Made by a program: the position numbers and the translations under genes
In this document: positions 29,800-39,800 of the stretch, piece after piece
Layout: each line of letters opens with the position of its first letter
Position numbering within the stretch: position 1 is the first letter of the stretch
The notes under the pieces: model-generated
The model's database searches: none
Seen by the model: the letters and a program-made list of their open reading frames with translations, nothing else
Told to the model about the DNA's origin: nothing
DNA from: Prorocentrum cordatum
Lineage: Eukaryota; Sar; Dinophyceae; Prorocentrales; Prorocentraceae
Length of the DNA stretch: 64,000 nt
Assembly: GCA_963575745.1 (NCBI GenBank)
Contig: CAUYUJ010000726.1
Span: 1 to 64,000 of the forward strand
Reading direction: 5' to 3'

Positions 29800-31512
29800 T
29801 CAGGTGCATAAAATGTGACGGCTCTTGATCATGTGGTCCAGAGAGCCGAGTACCTTCAAATTGACATCCTTGTCCTTCGCGTTTGTGACCAAGATGTCGT
29901 TGTGAGACAGGATGCGGATAGCCTTCTGCGCATCAGCATGGTGCCAACTGTCGAGCACCCAGGGGGTGCAATTGAAACCCTTTACTGAGTCTATGCCGTG
30001 GACTTTCAATCGGAGTCTATCCTCGGTAGCTGGCACCAATCCGTCCTCGGTAGCCATCTTGGTGGCGATCCAAGACTCCACGTTTGGCCAAAACCGTTGA
30101 TTATAGACACGCTCGTACAGCACAATAACCGTGCACCCGAGAAAGATGAAGGGCAAAATGTTCTCCAAGATCAGCCTGAACTCCTCCTCCTCCTCCTCGG
30201 TCCGCCCGCCGCCGTGCCATTGAGGTGCGCATACCCAATCCATCCATACAAACTTTATCGAGGGGATCTTGGCTAAAATGTCTTGCAACTCACACAATTT
30301 GCTGCCGTCCGGATCGGGGTGTTCTGGCTCTGGCCAGCGGTGGGACACTGCTGCCGTGTCAGCAACAAACCGCCCAGCAAGCACATCCTCCAGGGTCATG
30401 GTCCGCTTCACCAACAGACCGAGGTCCCTCAACACTTGGTGGCGGAAGACGGGGATGTTGCGCGGCATGTTCATGAGTTCTTCGACTGGCAAAAACCAAA
30501 AATCCATGGTCTCCAACAACTCGGTTTTCTGGTCCGCCTGGTGCTCACTAATCTCCGCGTCCAACTCCGACACGCTGATCTCAATCTGCGAGTCGAGCGC
30601 TGGGCCCCTGCCACAGCCGGGACATCCGCGCCTCATCAGACAGCCCAAGCCCAGCGCGACGCAGGCCAGAAGGACGATCACGACAGCAACGAACACTGTA
30701 AGCGATGCCTCGGAATCTTGCGGCTCCTCCGCCGATGGCGAATTGCTCGAAAAACTACCACCCAAATTGGTTGCGGTTAGTACCATTTCAATTGTGGTTG
30801 CGGTTAGTACCATTTCGGTGGTGGCTGTGGAGCTTGACGTGGAGAAGCTCGTGCCTGTCTCGGTGGTCGTCGTGGCCGTCCTGGCGATCGTCGTGGTAGT
30901 CGTCTTGGTGGTGCTGTTGCTGGGCGAGGCGGAACTCGTGTCCGTCTCGGTGGTTGTCTGTGTGGCAGTCTGGGTGGCAGTCTCGGAACTTGTGGCTGTC
31001 TGGGTGGCAGTGGTGGAGATTTGGGTGCTTGTTGTGGGCGGCGGCGGCGTAGGTGCAGGCGTCGGGGGCGGCGGCGTAGGTGCTGGCGTCGGCAGCGGTG
31101 GCGACGTGGGTGCTGGCGTCGGCGGCGCCCCGCCACCGCATCCACAACACATATCGGAGCTTGAGAAGTCATAATCGTCATACCACCACGAATAAAAAGT
31201 AGAACACCAAGGGGGATACGTAGTATAACTATCGCAACTCCGGCCCATCATGTCTGTAGCTCCGTCGTCGGTGTCCACACAGCCTCTGCTGCCGTCTCCA
31301 CCCCCGCATGCACAGCACATATCAAAGGATTGGAAGTCCTCATCGTCATAGTGATAATAATCATCAAAATTAGAACAGCTCATGGGATAATGAGTATAAA
31401 ATATGCAACCCTGGCCCATCATGTCTGTAGCTCCGTTATCGGTGTCCTCACAATCACCTTGCACGATACCGAGGAGGGGCGCGATAATGACAGCTGCATG
31501 GAGGGGAATCAT
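29800..31512 (-). CDS. Receptor-like membrane protein: Cys-rich repeats, mucin stalk, TM, VSHRW domain
   Basis: Intronless 570-residue frame from the ATG at 31512 (MIPLHAAV); the ATG is conserved in the duplicated copy at 52203. Residues 1-19 are a signal peptide ending IVQG. Two Cys-rich repeats follow (about 20-72 and 78-127), each with C-x-DTD-[ND]-GATDMMG, an internal C and MCC-x-CGGG, reminiscent of small ShK-like domains. A Pro- then Thr/Ser-rich stalk (about 128-265) and a transmembrane helix (about 269-291) with a following RRG come next. The cytoplasmic part has VSHRWPEPEHPDPDG (near 386), VWMDWVCAPQ (near 420), RFW-x-x-VESW and DILVTNAKDKDV. I know this arrangement from algal and oomycete proteins and relate it to HET/TIR-fold signalling domains; that link and any immune role are inference. 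Composition differs from the GC-rich surroundings, and there are no stops or shifts, so it is probably expressed. Confidence 0.75.
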   Translation of the reverse strand: MIPLHAAVIIAPLLGIVQGDCEDTDNGATDMMGQGCIFYTHYPMSCSNFDDYYHYDDEDFQSFDMCCACGGGDGSRGCVDTDDGATDMMGRSCDSYTTYPPWCSTFYSWWYDDYDFSSSDMCCGCGGGAPPTPAPTSPPLPTPAPTPPPPTPAPTPPPPTTSTQISTTATQTATSSETATQTATQTTTETDTSSASPSNSTTKTTTTTIARTATTTTETGTSFSTSSSTATTEMVLTATTIEMVLTATNLGGSFSSNSPSAEEPQDSEASLTVFVAVVIVLLACVALGLGCLMRRGCPGCGRGPALDSQIEISVSELDAEISEHQADQKTELLETMDFWFLPVEELMNMPRNIPVFRHQVLRDLGLLVKRTMTLEDVLAGRFVADTAAVSHRWPEPEHPDPDGSKLCELQDILAKIPSIKFVWMDWVCAPQWHGGGRTEEEEEEFRLILENILPFIFLGCTVIVLYERVYNQRFWPNVESWIATKMATEDGLVPATEDRLRLKVHGIDSVKGFNCTPWVLDSWHHADAQKAIRILSHNDILVTNAKDKDVNLKVLGSLDHMIKSRHILCT

Positions 31513-32019
31513 ATCGAGCACGCGCGCGGGCCAGATGAACGGATGTTGGTGAGCAGAAGTAGCGCCTGTGCCACCCCGGCCTGAGTCCAAATGCCACGAG
31601 CTTGAACTACCGTGTCGGAGGGGCTGTATCGGACCTTCTCGGTACGTGTTGGAGCTCTCGGGGGCCTCCAGGGCCGTCTTGGGAGCGTCTTGGGCCGTCT
31701 GGGGCGCTGTGAAAGCCCAGAAGCCCAGAAATCGAATATGCTAAAAATACGTTTTCCTAACGGAATGGGACGGCGTTTGTTTCTTAGGCCCTCTTTGGGG
31801 CTGTCGCGGTGACACCCGGGGCCGCGTTGGAGCTTTGGTGGGCCGCTTTGGGGGGCCTCGAGGGCCAGTCGGAGGCCATATTGGGCCGTCTTGGAAGACT
31901 ATCAGGTTTTCTGGCGCCTCCAAGGGTCGCCTGGCGAGGCTCCTTGGGTGAAGGGGCACCGAAACATGAGGAGAGGCCGGCCGGGGGCCCCGGGCTTGGG
32001 ATCTCTCTTATACGTCTAC
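31395..32019. repeat. Duplicated segment D1 (gene 5' end plus upstream DNA)
   Basis: Direct repeat of 52085-52723. It covers the signal peptide and part of the first Cys-rich repeat of the receptor-like gene, then about 500 bp upstream including CCAAGA-family sequence in the GGGCCGTCTTGG orientation, ending at CTTATACGTCTAC. Identity is high by eye but with many substitutions and small indels. Confidence 0.85.
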
Positions 32020-32865
32020 AGGTCTACATATAGATATACAAGACTGCACTGGCGTTTCGCGCCGTGCATCTTGTTTCGCAGCCTCTCGTCTGAAAAACAT
32101 TCCACATTTTTTCTCTGACTTCTGCTCCGTTGACCCTGGTGGGAGTGGGGAGAAGTTGAGTTTGTTGGAAGCTATTGTGGTACTTTCGGGAACCTGGCTT
32201 GGGCCTCTCGGGGGGGCTGGAGCCTGTTGGGGGCCTCTGTGGGGGTCCTTGGGGCCTTTCGGCGACAGTTTTGGAGTCTCTTTTGGCTGTCTTGGGCGTC
32301 TCTTGCGTCGATTTGGGGCCCTCTTGGACCGTCGTCGGGGCATTTCGGGCCCGGTTGGAACAGTTAGGGGGTGTCTTGGTCCGTGTTTGAATCCCGGAAG
32401 GCGCAAAACCCGTACATGTTAGAAATGTGTGTTTCTCCATACGAATTCGACGGTTGTGGCCTTTTGGGGCTCCCTTCGGAAGCCTCTGGCGGGTTCCTCG
32501 GGCCGCTTTGCTGCGAACCCGGGTTCCCTCAACGACCGGGTCGCGATGTGGATTGCTTTGGGGAGCGTCCTGGAGCCGTCCTGGGCCGTCATGGGCATCT
32601 CTTGGAGCCATATCAAGGCCCTGTTGGACCATCTTGGCGCCAGCTTGGACTGTCCGGAGGCTGGTCTGTTTGGGTTTGGGACGATCTTCGGTGCCTCTCG
32701 GGCGGTCTCGGACGCCCGGAAGACCGAAGAACCGAGGTTCCAAGAATCTCTGAACAAAAACTATGCGGAAATCGATGTTTTTTTGGTCGCATCGAGGTGC
32801 AAATCGGAGTGTTCTTTGGGCCGTCTTCGGGCGCACGGTGGGTTCTTGGAGCCGCTTGGTGTTTA
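32020..32865. repeat. Dispersed repeat, GGGCC/TCTTGG orientation
   Basis: Degenerate units such as GGGGCCTCTGTGGGGGTCC, GGGCCCTCTTGGACC and CCTGGGCCGTCATGGGC, the reverse complement of the CCAAGA family. Two sub-blocks share a 'catgttagaaatgtgtgtttctc'-type junction with the D1/D2 segments. No gene is supported. Confidence 0.55.
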
Positions 32866-33056
32866 TGGGGTTAGAGTACAAAGGTACAGAACCCCTGATC
32901 CGCTGGTAGAGGAAAGGAGGGGAAGATGGATACCTTTTCCTCCTGCACGATCGAAGGACTGATCGATCTAATCCAATACCTGAGCCCAAACGGCCAGGCG
33001 CAGGAGAGGTGAGGATAAGGAGTATATATGAGGGTATTATACGGGTTCTATTCACA
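32866..33056 (-). repeat. 3' LTR of the giant copia element
   Basis: 191 bp, TGGGGTTAGAG...TTCACA on the plus strand, about 96% identical by eye to 50801-50991. It contains an AT-rich GTATATATGAGGG / TATTATACGGG segment that could hold promoter or polyadenylation signals. Confidence 0.75.
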
Positions 33057-33832
33057 CACCCCGTCCCGAATCCCGCCCGCGAGGGCAGGACTCGGGAAAA
33101 GGAGAAAAGAACCTGTCACTCTTTTACTCCTCAAATCCTCAGCACTGCGAGGCAGCTGAGCGTGAAATCTGCATCGCTTCAGCTGCGCCCCGATCACGAC
33201 AGCGGTGCGCAGAAGGTAGCGTAGCACAACGGCTGTCATGATCAGGCAAGTAAGGGTAAGAAGGAACACTCAGGGTCCCTGTTTCTTCGCCAAGCACACT
33301 TTGGCGCCCCCTCGGTGCGCCCCCAAAAAACGCCTCGGCACTCGAGGGCGGAGAAGAATGAGACACGGGTGGGCGGAGCAAGAGGAACTTATCAAATTAA
33401 AGCAACATCAGAAGCTGCCGCGCCTGAACGCGGCAGGTGTTGCCACCAGCTCTCAAACCAAAACTGAGCATCAAATCGTTCTCAACGCAATGAAATTATA
33501 CTGTAAACAATAAGCAAACAACTTTGTAATATCGAGTCGTGTTGAGGAACACGATCGTGGTAATAACCACGTCTAAATATCAAAGCAAAAGCGTGGCCAC
33601 GCGTAACGTCGCGTTGACAAGCGCGAAAAGTTGCATACATAAATTCTGCAAGTGGTTACTTCCCTCGGCGGTGCTCCTTAGGAGTCTGCCCTGGGTTTCA
33701 CAAGTGTGAGCGTGGCCACTTTACTTGGATAGTGAAGTGGCCTAAAATTATATTGTTATTCACTGATCGAGGCGAACTTGTATAAATATGAAGTTCAAGC
33801 CAATCGAGCAGTGGGCCTTGCGGCCGACTAAA
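33057..33832 (-). other. 3' non-coding region with purine-rich tract
   Basis: Immediately inside the 3' repeat the minus strand reads CGGGACGGGGTG (33068-33057), a plausible polypurine tract for plus-strand priming. The remaining ~760 bp are relatively AT-rich with no recognisable coding frame. Confidence 0.4.
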
Positions 33833-35941
33833 CTACGAGTTTCCTCTCATGTAGAACCTCTGGCCCCACGCCCTGTGGCCATCATCCGCGACGTAGCTCA
33901 TCGTGAATGTCTCCCAGGGCGCCCTGGGGGTCCAGTTGGGAAACCTGTCGTTGTGCAGCAGGTCGCGGACGCACGCGAACTCGTCGTTGTTGTCCGCGAT
34001 GTATATCCAGCATTTTGCGCGGTAGCCCCAGCACCTGGGGCCCCGCTGGCTGTCCTCCAGGTTCTTGCGCCACCACGTCGCGTAGTCCTCTGTCGCACGC
34101 GCCCGCTTGGCACGTGGAGGCGTTGTTGGTCTGCGGCTGGTGTCGCTGCTCTGCCGCTGCGCGGCGGCCGCGCCGCGCGGCCCAGCGGGCGTGTCATCCT
34201 GCGCGCCAGAGGCGCGGGATCCAGCGGCATCGCCATGGGCAGGGCGAGGCGGCGGCGGGCGCCGCGGCTGCCGCGGCTCCATGGCGCCATGTGCATGTGA
34301 GGAGTGTGTGTCGGGGTCGTTAGGATCGGTTATAACCCCTGAACTCACCCCCCTTTGATTGGCAGATCCCATGGCAGGTTCGACGGAGGCCAGTTTGGCA
34401 AGCTTGCGCTGCGTGGCGTTCTCACAAGTGCCGCCCCGGCGGGGCAGAGCAATTGTGATAAGGCTACGCTCTTGCCTGGTGCCCCTGTCGAGTCTACCAC
34501 TGTTCAACCACCAATTCCTGCGACCAGCGAAGCCAAGCCTAACGCTGTGATCATGTATGTCACAAGCGTCGCGCATGTCTTCGATGGTCCAAGCCTTTTT
34601 GCCAATCTCAGTGCGAGCGGCAGTCATTTGGTGGTGGAAACGTGGGTCATTGAGGAAACGCTGCATGAGATTGGCAAAGGGGTGGCATAGAGGTCGCTGA
34701 TGCTCAGCCTCGCCCATCATCCTGCACATGTGTGCGGGAGGGGAGCCTGCGTCAAGCCATCTCTTATACCTCTCCTCTGCCTTCTTCGCGAATCTCCTCA
34801 AGGTATCCTTCTCCTGGCCAGCCTTGGAGCGCCTGCCCATCATGTAGACACGCGCTCCATCTGACATGTACCTGGTGACATCGTCCTGGGAGAGGTTCGT
34901 CTTGATCCAGTAGTTCAACTGCTGGAGGTGCGCAAGGTCGCTCTCCACGGCGCCACCTTGGCCCGTGGCACCTACAGAGACAGTGTACTGCCAGCAGATA
35001 TCACAAATTGTACCGTCACCCGTGACGATTCCCAGAGACAGGAAACGATCGCAATTCCGACATCGCGCTATATCATGCTGGATCGCTTCAGGAGCCCCGG
35101 AAGTGGCAAGGTCCCTGAGAGATCCCCAGCGGGCGATGCCACCATCAGTGGATGCAAGACCATGGCCGATTTGGTTCATCGCCTCACGATGGATCTCAGC
35201 GGTCGGACGGGAGGCGATCGATCGGCCGATCCCCTCGATCTCGATCCTAGACAGTATTTCCCCCGGTAGTCCTGCGTACCCCGAGGTGTCGGTGTCCGCA
35301 GTACCCATATCACCATGGTGAACGTTGCCCGCACGGATGCGGGTAGCCTCTGCCTGCGAGATGGCCTCGTTATCGCCCACCTCGCGGTCAATCTGCTGCG
35401 TCTCGGCTATGATCTGTACCATGGTCTCTTGGTCGGGAGCTGCAGAAGCAACGCTACCTGGATCCCTGGGGATATCCTGCTTGGCGCCTGGATCGTCCTG
35501 GTCAGGCGCAGCAGGCGTTTCCAATGCTCCTTCCATACGGGGAAGCCTGGGTTGCCATGTGTCTCGATGCATCCTGCGAAGAAAGCACGCAACGTATTGA
35601 GGGCAGGATGGTTCTGATAGATGGCATCGTTGGTGAACTGGTGCAACTCCTTGATGCTGTCCAACAATATGATTTGGTACACTTTGGAAATCCATTGAAA
35701 TATGCCCGTGGTCGATTCCTCTAATCTCTGGGTCAAGGTAGTGTACCATCTTTTTGAAGAAACAATCTGCACTGCAAATCGGTAAGTCGCGTGCCCATTT
35801 GTGGGTATGATTGTAATCCATTTGGTATGTTTCTGTCTTTGGACCGAGATGTATCTCAAATCGCAGGCATGACTCTATCCTGTCCACCACAAGGTCGGCC
35901 CTGCCGGTGTGTAACTCAATAATTTGTTTCACCTTTATCAT
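33833..35941 (-). CDS. Accessory ORF with a zinc-ribbon motif, 702 codons
   Basis: Uninterrupted frame from the ATG at 35941. It lies in the same frame as the preceding 174-codon ORF, separated by a TAG at 35954-35956 plus four codons, so readthrough would give one protein of about 880 residues. A C-x2-C...C-x2-C motif (RCRNCDRF...TICDICWQY) near residue 300 suggests a zinc ribbon. A Pro/Arg/Ala-rich low-complexity region near residues 560-620 precedes a conserved-looking C-terminus rich in Trp and Asp. I recognise no family. Codon pattern and lack of stops over 2.1 kb indicate real coding sequence. It is the last ORF before the 3' repeat. Confidence 0.6.
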   Translation of the reverse strand: MIKVKQIIELHTGRADLVVDRIESCLRFEIHLGPKTETYQMDYNHTHKWARDLPICSADCFFKKMVHYLDPEIRGIDHGHISMDFQSVPNHIVGQHQGVAPVHQRCHLSEPSCPQYVACFLRRMHRDTWQPRLPRMEGALETPAAPDQDDPGAKQDIPRDPGSVASAAPDQETMVQIIAETQQIDREVGDNEAISQAEATRIRAGNVHHGDMGTADTDTSGYAGLPGEILSRIEIEGIGRSIASRPTAEIHREAMNQIGHGLASTDGGIARWGSLRDLATSGAPEAIQHDIARCRNCDRFLSLGIVTGDGTICDICWQYTVSVGATGQGGAVESDLAHLQQLNYWIKTNLSQDDVTRYMSDGARVYMMGRRSKAGQEKDTLRRFAKKAEERYKRWLDAGSPPAHMCRMMGEAEHQRPLCHPFANLMQRFLNDPRFHHQMTAARTEIGKKAWTIEDMRDACDIHDHSVRLGFAGRRNWWLNSGRLDRGTRQERSLITIALPRRGGTCENATQRKLAKLASVEPAMGSANQRGVSSGVITDPNDPDTHSSHAHGAMEPRQPRRPPPPRPAHGDAAGSRASGAQDDTPAGPRGAAAAQRQSSDTSRRPTTPPRAKRARATEDYATWWRKNLEDSQRGPRCWGYRAKCWIYIADNNDEFACVRDLLHNDRFPNWTPRAPWETFTMSYVADDGHRAWGQRFYMRGNS

Positions 35942-35953
35942 TGGAGAGTCCAC

Positions 35954-36478
35954 CTATGGTTCCGACGTCCAGCGGTATACGCGGTGGTCGTAAGATTGTA
36001 TAATCAATTTAGTATTGTCCTCTGGGTCGTAGTCGGGGTGGTTGGGGAAATCTTCTGGCGGACCAATGATATTATCAAGGATGGACGAGCCAACGTCATC
36101 ATGAGCGTGAATCTCCGCCGATAAATCCGCCTTCATGGTAACATTGGCTGCTCTTTCCTCAGCTGTGAGTGGTGTGGTCGATATGTCGACGATGACAGTG
36201 ACCAGAGGATCGGTGGATTGGCCTGCGTCGTGTCCGGATCCCTCGTCGTCTGCCGTGGGGTCTTCGGCAGGTGTCGCCACCAGCTCGTCGGGATCGGGTG
36301 TCCGAGGAGCGGGGCGTCTGGTCGGCGTACGTGGGATGCGTGGTTTGTAAATGCTCGGCATTCCAAGATATGGTAGACTACCTGTTTGTTTTAATTCATT
36401 GATCTGATCGCTGCATGAAGATGGGCCCTGAAGTGCGACATTCAGGTGAACTGGGTTGATGTCGGCACGTACTGGCAT
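35954..36478 (-). CDS. Accessory ORF, 174 codons, acidic
   Basis: Starts at an ATG (36478; MPVRADINPVHLNVAL). Rich in Pro, Asp and Glu, with several short acidic segments and a possible linker (PRTPTRRPAPRTPDPDE). Ends at TAG 35954, in frame with the following ORF. Probably the N-terminal part of the same protein, separated by a mutation or a leaky stop. Function unknown. Confidence 0.5.
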   Translation of the reverse strand: MPVRADINPVHLNVALQGPSSCSDQINELKQTGSLPYLGMPSIYKPRIPRTPTRRPAPRTPDPDELVATPAEDPTADDEGSGHDAGQSTDPLVTVIVDISTTPLTAEERAANVTMKADLSAEIHAHDDVGSSILDNIIGPPEDFPNHPDYDPEDNTKLIIQSYDHRVYRWTSEP

Positions 36479-36517
36479 AGCGGAGACAACGCCCTTGAGG
36501 GGAATATTTTTGTCGCA

Positions 36518-36826
36518 CTACCATATGTTTACCCATCGTAAACCGTAGTTGAGAATCTGTATTTGTACTGCGAAGAACTTCTCAAAGACTCCGAGGTGTA
36601 TGACTGGTCCATAAATATGGCCCTTGTTCATGCGGACCTTCGTGTTGTAATCGCCCTTGGGAAAGTGATTGTCATAGTGGTAGCAGTTAGTTGAGCCCCA
36701 ATTTTTGACGATAGTGAAGTCCCCCATGCGGACATCGTTGAAGATAGGCCGTCGATCCCAGTCTTTCTGTGTAATATTTGCTGTAATGGGTCGTAGAGCC
36801 TCTCTGCAATGTGATATAGTTATCAA
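36518..36826 (-). CDS. Small ORF between the accessory ORFs
   Basis: About 102 codons without an ATG at its 5' end; it starts just after the stop of the KptA-domain ORF. The product is rich in aromatic and Asn residues (DWDRRPIFNDVRMGDFTIVKNWG), unlike shadow frames, so it is probably a coding remnant joined to a neighbour by a frameshift. Family unknown. Confidence 0.4.
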   Translation of the reverse strand: MITISHCREALRPITANITQKDWDRRPIFNDVRMGDFTIVKNWGSTNCYHYDNHFPKGDYNTKVRMNKGHIYGPVIHLGVFEKFFAVQIQILNYGLRWVNIW

Positions 36827-36829
36827 CCA

Positions 36830-39800
36830 TTATTTATCCTGTGTGTTGTGCCCGCAACTGTTGGCCAGATCACGGACGATGGCCTCATCCAAAGCATCAG
36901 CGTCAGCTGTATGGCCAGCAGGGGTCGCCCCCAGCGGAGGGGCGATGGGTTGCTGGGCCGATGATGCTGAAGCGGACTGTGTCTGTGGCTGCTGAGCCGT
37001 GTCGTAGGCCTTGTCAGTTGGGGCAACCCCAGGAGGATCATCAGTTGTGTCTGTTCCAAGGGGAACAGCGCAAATCTCGTATTTGCTCAATGGTTGTCTC
37101 GTAGCCAGCGGCGGGTAGACCCACGTAGGGCCGGTTTCTGGCCACAGCTGCCTGCCGCTCTCGCGGTGTGGTGTGAGACGGCGAATGGCGAGTACTGCAG
37201 CAGCTGGAACCACATCTTCAGTCATGATAGCGCCCTGTGCTCCCAGCCCAAATCTGCATCCAGCCTTTGTGGCAATTCGCATGTCGATCACCAGCTCCAA
37301 CTCGTTCTTGTAGTGCTTGAACTTGTACGATTGGACCGAGGTGTGAGGGTTCTTTTTGGCGTTGTGCACAGAGGTACTGGAACTGCAAAATGCCTTCGTG
37401 CGTCGTGATCCTTTATCACGTTTGTCTCTCTGAGAAGACTGATCGACATAGCCTGGGATAATGCCTGGCTTGAGGATGCTTCGCCAGGCACGAAGTGTCG
37501 TGCCGTGGTGGAGGTATTTGACGTCTGTCCATTGTAAACTCTCCCAGCCCATATTCCATGGTTTGGAGAGCGGGTTGACGCAACTGAGGTCTCCAACGCA
37601 TCTGATAGCGATAACGCTGTTCCAATCGAAGCAGCTAGGATCGCTCACGTCGGGGACTGGTTTGGCATATATCTCGATCCGGTTCTTCTCCAGGTCAATG
37701 TGCTTCTGGAACGCACGAATGACAAAGATCGGGTAGTAATCAGTCCAGCACATGTATCCGTCTGGTTCACTGTCTTTTTGAAAGTGTGCCATGGCCGCCT
37801 CGGTGGATGGTCCGTTGTGAGGTCCACGACGCCCTTGAAATTTCCACTGAACCATGTCCCGAAATGATTTCCAATTGCTGGGAATATTCCAAGAGTGCTG
37901 CGCCGTGTTCGGCCATGTGTTGACACGTCGATCAGGAAATTGGTCCATATGGAACTTTCTGTAGTGGATCTCATGGCGAAGCATTGTCGTGATGTCTTTG
38001 CTCATCCAAACAGGATCTCCAAGCCACTCCTCGCTCAGCTCAGGTCCGCGGCGTACCTCGTCGTACGGCGGTAGCGATATCCATTTCCATTCTGGGAAAC
38101 AACCAGACTGAACAATGTCTGGCGCATGGGCGATCACACAATCGTCGCATGTCAATTGGCTCGTCCAACCGTCGCCCTGCAAGCAAGCCATGCCATTGAT
38201 CGCGGACGTGCCCCGCAACGGAGGAGGTACGTATGGATGATCATCCACATGACCTGCTTGAAGCTTGTACTCACGAGGAGTGCACGCATTGTCGAATGTC
38301 GGGATCTGGCTGGTGTCCTCATGGGATGAACGCGCGCAACAGCCTTGCCACGACAGTATGTATACCGTATCTGACTGCTGACCAGGCGAAGGCCCATCGC
38401 CAGCAGGAATTGCTTCCAGCTCCGCATCCACATCAGTGTCCTCGTCGGGGAGCGGGGCTGGTGGCAATGGATCAGCAGGCGTGCTGATCGGAAGCGGACC
38501 AGGTGGCAATGGCTCTGGTGGCGTGACAATCGGCTGCGAGCCTGGCGGCAGTGGATCAGGCAGTGGGCCTGGCGGCAGGGGCTGCCTGTCCTCGCTCTGC
38601 TCCTCACTGAGCTGGCGTGTCCCAGCTGCCGCGGAGCCGTCGGGTGGCCCTGCGGCGAAGACAGTGGTCAGAGCGTCGGCCGTGAGCCCCATGGAGAGAC
38701 GATCCAAGGCGTTCTGTGTGTAGAAACCTTCGCATGCCGTAATAGTTTCTGAGTTGTCAATGCGAGGGCCGACACGATGGGAGCACAATCTGTTGCGCTC
38801 CGCAAAGAGGCGTGATTTCGTCGCATCGTCATCACCTGCCATGTCGTTAATCTGGAGCAGGAACTGTTCGTACACAACCCAAGGAACAGCGTGTGCGTCC
38901 TTGGTGTCCTTCACGATTTTGGGGTGAAAGAGCTCCTTCTTCTCGTCTGACTCCCAAGATGCCCACGCACCAGGGTAGTCGTTGATCAGGAGGAGAAGCT
39001 GATTGAACAACTCTTCGTATGCTTCACCATACGGATCGCTAGCATGAATAGATTTCGTCGGATCCGGTGCTGGTGGCTCTTTTGCGAGTCCAGGGATGGG
39101 TATGCATGGATCGCTTGTTGCCAACGGCATCGATTTCGGCAACGTGCCACTGGCGCACGAGGCCATCCATGCACAATGAGCCATCTCCCCTGCAGTCTGA
39201 GTCATCAGCGTCGTGAGGCTGAGGTTCCTTTTCCATTCGTTAGTCATTTTCTCGCGAAATTGAAGAGCATCCATAATCTCTGTGGCCTGTGTGTAGGCCA
39301 GTGAACCCGTGACTGCTGTCAGGAGAGGAGGTCTGAATGGATATGGCTGTGATGGTAATGACTGCATCAATGCACAGAAATTGCGGTAGCACACTGCATC
39401 ACAAAACTGAGTCGTCATCGTCGCCAGATTGTGGTTTTTCTGCTTTGAATGCCAAGCCGAAGGCGTGACTCTGTCGTACGCATCAATCCAGTGGTCTGAG
39501 GGAAGGACCGTAATACCACGCATATGCATAGTCCTGGTCAGGTCGCCCGTGTGGTAGTCGAAGTTAGGGTGTACGCCCCATTGTGCCGCTTTGCCTGGCC
39601 CCATGACGGTGGGGCAACGGAAGTACTGCATCACGTCGATGAAACGTGACAGGTCCACTTTCACATGTACTGGCATAAGCGTCGGGACGCCGCCCTCGCA
39701 CTCCATCTTCATGAGCTCGCGCACGATGGTAGGAGCGCGGTCCTGATGGCGACGGGTGTCCAAAAAGGTCTGACCATGATTAGCGCACGCCATATCATTC

